NCBI GenBank assembly: GCA_040285745.1
Contig: JAUFOR010000002.1
Span: 1,860,001-1,924,000 of the forward strand
DNA from: Barthelona sp. PCE
Taxonomy: Eukaryota > Metamonada: BaSk clade
DNA length: 64,000 nt
Reading direction: 5' to 3'
The position numbers and the translations under genes are program-made. How positions within the stretch are numbered: the first letter of the stretch is position 1; each line of letters opens with the position of its first letter. Shown one piece after another: positions 60,923-64,000 of the stretch. The notes below the pieces were generated by a model, which saw only the letters and a list, made by a program, of their open reading frames with translations, had not been told where the DNA came from and did no database searches.

Positions 60923-63900
60923 CACTGGTCACATTTACTCTCTTGGTGAGTATAAGGTTGTTGGTTCAACTTTCCATCAGTATGGTCGTGTCCAAACTCT
61001 GTTTGGTATTTGTTCCGTAACTGATAGTGGTATTCTCTACACCAACTACGACTCTGTTTGGGATCTCAACATTCCTCTCAGAATCGAAAACGGTGGTACT
61101 GTTGTTGTTGAAGATCTCGGCAACGATATGCAAACTTCATTCTCCCGTATTGAAGTTCTCACTGGTGGTATTCTGAGGTTACTTTCGAACACAACAATTA
61201 CCAATTCACTCCGTGTGTCTCAATCAACTGTTGAGGTTCAAGGTGTTCTTTACATCGACTCAGCAGCTGACCTACAGGCATTTGCCATAATTTCTGGTAA
61301 CGGTACTTGGATCGCTTCCGGTCCCATGGTTGTCACCAACAACCCTGTTACTCTTGAGCTTCCTCTTAAGGTTATTGACAGCGGTTATCTTGAAATTGGT
61401 GAGTTTGGTCATCTTATTCTCGCAAACAACGCTTCTGTTGACTGTGAACCTGGTGCATTCAGATCATATGGTAAGCTCACCTCAAATTCTCACACGATCG
61501 TTAACAACACATACGAACTATCGGCCCTCACTATTCATGAAGGCACTGTTGTAATCAATGGTAAGATCGATGTATGTCAGTTCAACCTGATTGATGGTAC
61601 AATGACTCTCAATGAAGCAATTCGCGTCACTTGTGGTCTCAGTCTATCTGGTGGTTCTGTTGGTGGTTCTGCTCCTATTTCAGGTCCATTCACTCTGGCT
61701 GTTGATGGTGGCTCAGTTGTTACAATCTCAGTTTACCTTCATCTTGAAGCGGGTGCCGTTGCATATGTTGCTGACGGAACCCTCCGCTGTGTTGAAGGCT
61801 TTAAGCTGACAACCGATAGCGGTGTACAGCTCCTCGTTAACCATACTAATGCACTCGTTACATTTGAAGAACGTGGTGATGGAAACCCTTACGAGGTCGA
61901 TTCCGTTCGTATGACTGCAGGTAAGCTTGACATTAGAGAGGATCTTATCCTCAAGGATGATCTCGAGATTACTGATGGTACAGTCGAGGTTGGAGGTACT
62001 TTCACTGTTCAGGGATCACTTGATGTCATGGGTGGTGATATGTTTGGTGTTGGTACGATAGATATTTCAGGTTCTGTTAATTGTAAGGAATGCGATTTCT
62101 CAGGAAACACATTCTCTATCAACATTGCAGGTGATTTCTTGCTAGACGGTGTTATGATGCTCACCGATGGTCCCACTATTTCTATTGATGGTGGTAACTT
62201 CGAGGCTCGTACTGGTCACGTAAACTCAACAAACGGTAATGCACTCATCGAGGTGCTTTCCGGTGGACATCTTCAGTTATCTGCTTTCACAGATATGTAT
62301 TTCCACGGTGACGCTACTGATGTCATCGAAGTTGAAGGTTTTATTGATATCAACACAATTCGTCGTAACTTTATCGATTGGACTCTTGATTTACGAGGTG
62401 TTGTCGATTGTATTCGTGGTATTAACTACGTTACCAAGGATTCTCACTCAAGAGGTAACTGGACAATTGCGTCCGACTGTACTGTGCGTTTCACAGGAGG
62501 TACTCACCAACTATACAGTGGTGGTATGTTCAGTGGTGCCGGTTCTGTTTACCTTGATTCCGCAACCATGGTTGTTGAAGGTGTAATTGACCTAACAAAC
62601 GCCGCTAATGGTTTCTATATCAAGGGTGGTATTCTTTCCGGTCGTTACGGTATGTCTTGTCCTGGTGTCATTCAGCAGAATGGTGGTACTCTCGAATTCG
62701 AGCAGCTACCTGATGGTGAAGTATACCATATTGGTACTATTGTAATGAGTGAGAGCGGTACGCTGACTACTGAAGAGAACCTTATCATTGATAATGCTCT
62801 CTTTGTTCGTGGTGGTCGTATTGTTGTCGACAAAACACTTGTTGTTAACGGTATCATGGAAGTACGTGGTGGTGAAATCACCAACGGTGGTACAGTCGTT
62901 TGTAACGATGTCCTCAATTGGGACAATGGTACCATCTCTGGTATTGGTACAACCCTTAATATCACTGCTCCATTCAACTTCCAGAACGTTATGTATCTGG
63001 AGGATAAACCAGTGCTCAATATCTTCAGCACTTGGACTTACGGATCAGGTACTATTGTGCCTAGCGGTGAAACTGTTATCAACATCCTAAAGGATGCCAA
63101 TGTTGATTTCCAAGTCAACAGTGCTGCAGCTGTTCTTTCTGGAACAGCCAATATCTTTAATATTTACGGTAACGTCACGCTTCAATCCACCCAGTCTGTC
63201 ATTATTGATTGGTTGTCTAATTTCCATGAGGGATCTAATCTTTTCTGTAACAGTGGTTTGATTGCATTCAATAGTTACGCCGAGTTCGAATCAGATACTG
63301 TGATTGACGTTGACTGTACTGTTCTACTTGAGAATGGTACTTTCGCGATGCAGCAACATGCTGATTTCTCTGGTGCTGGTACACTCGATATCAGTAACGC
63401 TACCTTGGAATTGAACGGTCATCTTGAAATGAGCAACATTTCCAATGGTGTCATTCTTCGTGACAGTAATGCTGATTTCACAATGATTTCCACGCCACGC
63501 GGTTCCATCACTATTAAGTCCGGTACTCTTCAACTTGATAACGGTAACGTCATCTTTGACAACCTGCAAGTAATCGGTGGTGATGTTAAGATGAGCTCTC
63601 ATGGTACCATTGTTACAATCAATGAGTATATGAAGCTCAACGGTGGTACGTATAGCCTTCCTGCCAACTCTCGCCTCATCATCAATGGTGAATTCGATTG
63701 GGTTGGAGACTTCGCCTCCACTGGTCGTGTTGAGATCGGTTCTACTGGTGTTGTCAACATGCTTCATCCTGAGCTGATCTCCCGTGCAGTTGAGAATGAT
63801 GGAACAATTCATCTTCCGCATTCTGGTGTCTACAAGATCGAGGATCTCAACTCGAGAATCTCCACTTCTTCTAGCGGTCGCGTCTTTATCTACAACAACA

Positions 63901-64000
63901 CTCGTGTTGAAACGTTTGATATTGATACTTCCCTCGTTGTTGATGGTGAAGTTCTCATCTATGGTGATGTCACACTCAAGAACGTCAAGTTCACAGGTGC
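60885..64000 (+). CDS. Giant surface protein, segment 12 (open to the window end)
   Basis: About 1,038 codons in frame to the last base without a stop, so the gene continues beyond the window. The pattern remains Gly/Asp-rich strand repeats (NGGTVVVEDLG, GGSVGGSAPISGPF, HLEAGAVAYVADGTL). The frame is entered by one extra A at 60884-60886 (continuing as GAKLYYTAG). No membrane anchor or terminal domain has yet been reached. Confidence 0.82.

Larger units (their letters stand above)
27974..64000 (+). other. Giant gene for a secreted beta-helix-type surface protein, frame-broken in its 3' two thirds and running off the window
   Basis: One gene by content: the same Gly/Asn/Thr/Val-rich repeat chemistry continues on one strand from an ATG with a signal peptide to the last base. 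That is at least 36 kb and about 12,000 residues. The dominant pattern is a short strand-turn repeat (SGGTxxxxxxxxV, NGGTLxI, GDGxIxV) as in parallel beta-helix adhesins, with many N-glycosylation sequons. No transmembrane segment appears inside the window. The frame changes 11 times after 38000, always by one base at a short homopolymer, and the protein pattern continues directly across each junction. Junctions: 38000-38003, 38580-38582, 38875-38877, 41357-41359, near 44921-44923, 45413-45415, 51996-51998, 56538-56539, 57600-57602, 58397-58402 and 60884-60886. The product is probably an exported fibre, glycocalyx or adhesin protein (inferred). Confidence 0.85.

Noticed and set aside
63324-63821. 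165-aa reverse-strand ORF
   Set aside because: Antisense of segment 12; composition follows from the repeat codons.
27974-64000. Giant gene as a decayed pseudogene
   Set aside because: All breaks are single-base homopolymer changes; no separate nonsense substitution or larger deletion is seen, and codon bias is kept throughout. Not excluded, but less likely than assembly error.

Overview
The window is nuclear DNA from a compact, gene-dense unicellular eukaryote. It encodes eukaryote-only proteins: an FKBP with a nucleoplasmin-like N-terminus, a TBC Rab-GAP, a Dbf2/NDR kinase, a CSB/ERCC6 repair ATPase, dolichyl-phosphate mannose synthase, an ataxin-10 domain protein and a kelch protein. Coding sequence covers nearly everything. 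Intergenic gaps are about 10-200 bp, several convergent genes touch or overlap at their stop codons, and I could find only one (39-nt) intron. An LRRC49-like tubulin polyglutamylase subunit suggests a flagellate. A metamonad or other excavate-type protist is a guess; no marker here fixes the lineage. The code is standard: TAA is the usual stop, TAG is used once and TGA ends one gene.

Left part (1-25,640), single-copy housekeeping genes on both strands: a partial helical protein; FKBP; an unrecognised beta-rich protein; TBC1D5-like GAP; a four-TM protein; two divergent coiled-coil proteins; Dbf2/NDR kinase; LRRC49-like; CSB; DPM1; a coiled-coil acidic protein; an ataxin-10 domain protein; a 1,543-aa kelch/coiled-coil protein; and a second beta-rich protein that looks like a distant relative of the first.

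Middle (25,857-27,317): two same-strand ORFs 27 nt apart. One is helical with a Lys/Pro basic tail; the other is Pro-rich with a basic cluster. Base composition and stop use differ from the neighbours. This is a candidate mobile or virus-derived cassette; the family is not recognised.

Right part (27,974-64,000, running off the end): one enormous gene for a secreted, Gly/Asn/Thr-rich, beta-helix-type surface protein of at least about 12,000 residues. It has a signal peptide, hundreds of short beta-strand repeats, about 13 copies of a longer super-repeat, a Tyr/His/Phe-rich central block, a pair of EGF-like modules and a LamG-like domain. Its first 10 kb is one open frame. The remaining 26 kb is cut by 11 single-base frame changes at short homopolymers (nine +1, two -1), with no independent nonsense mutation. 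Unpolished assembly error in a repetitive gene is the simplest reading. Programmed or edited frame correction is the interesting alternative, and it can be tested directly.
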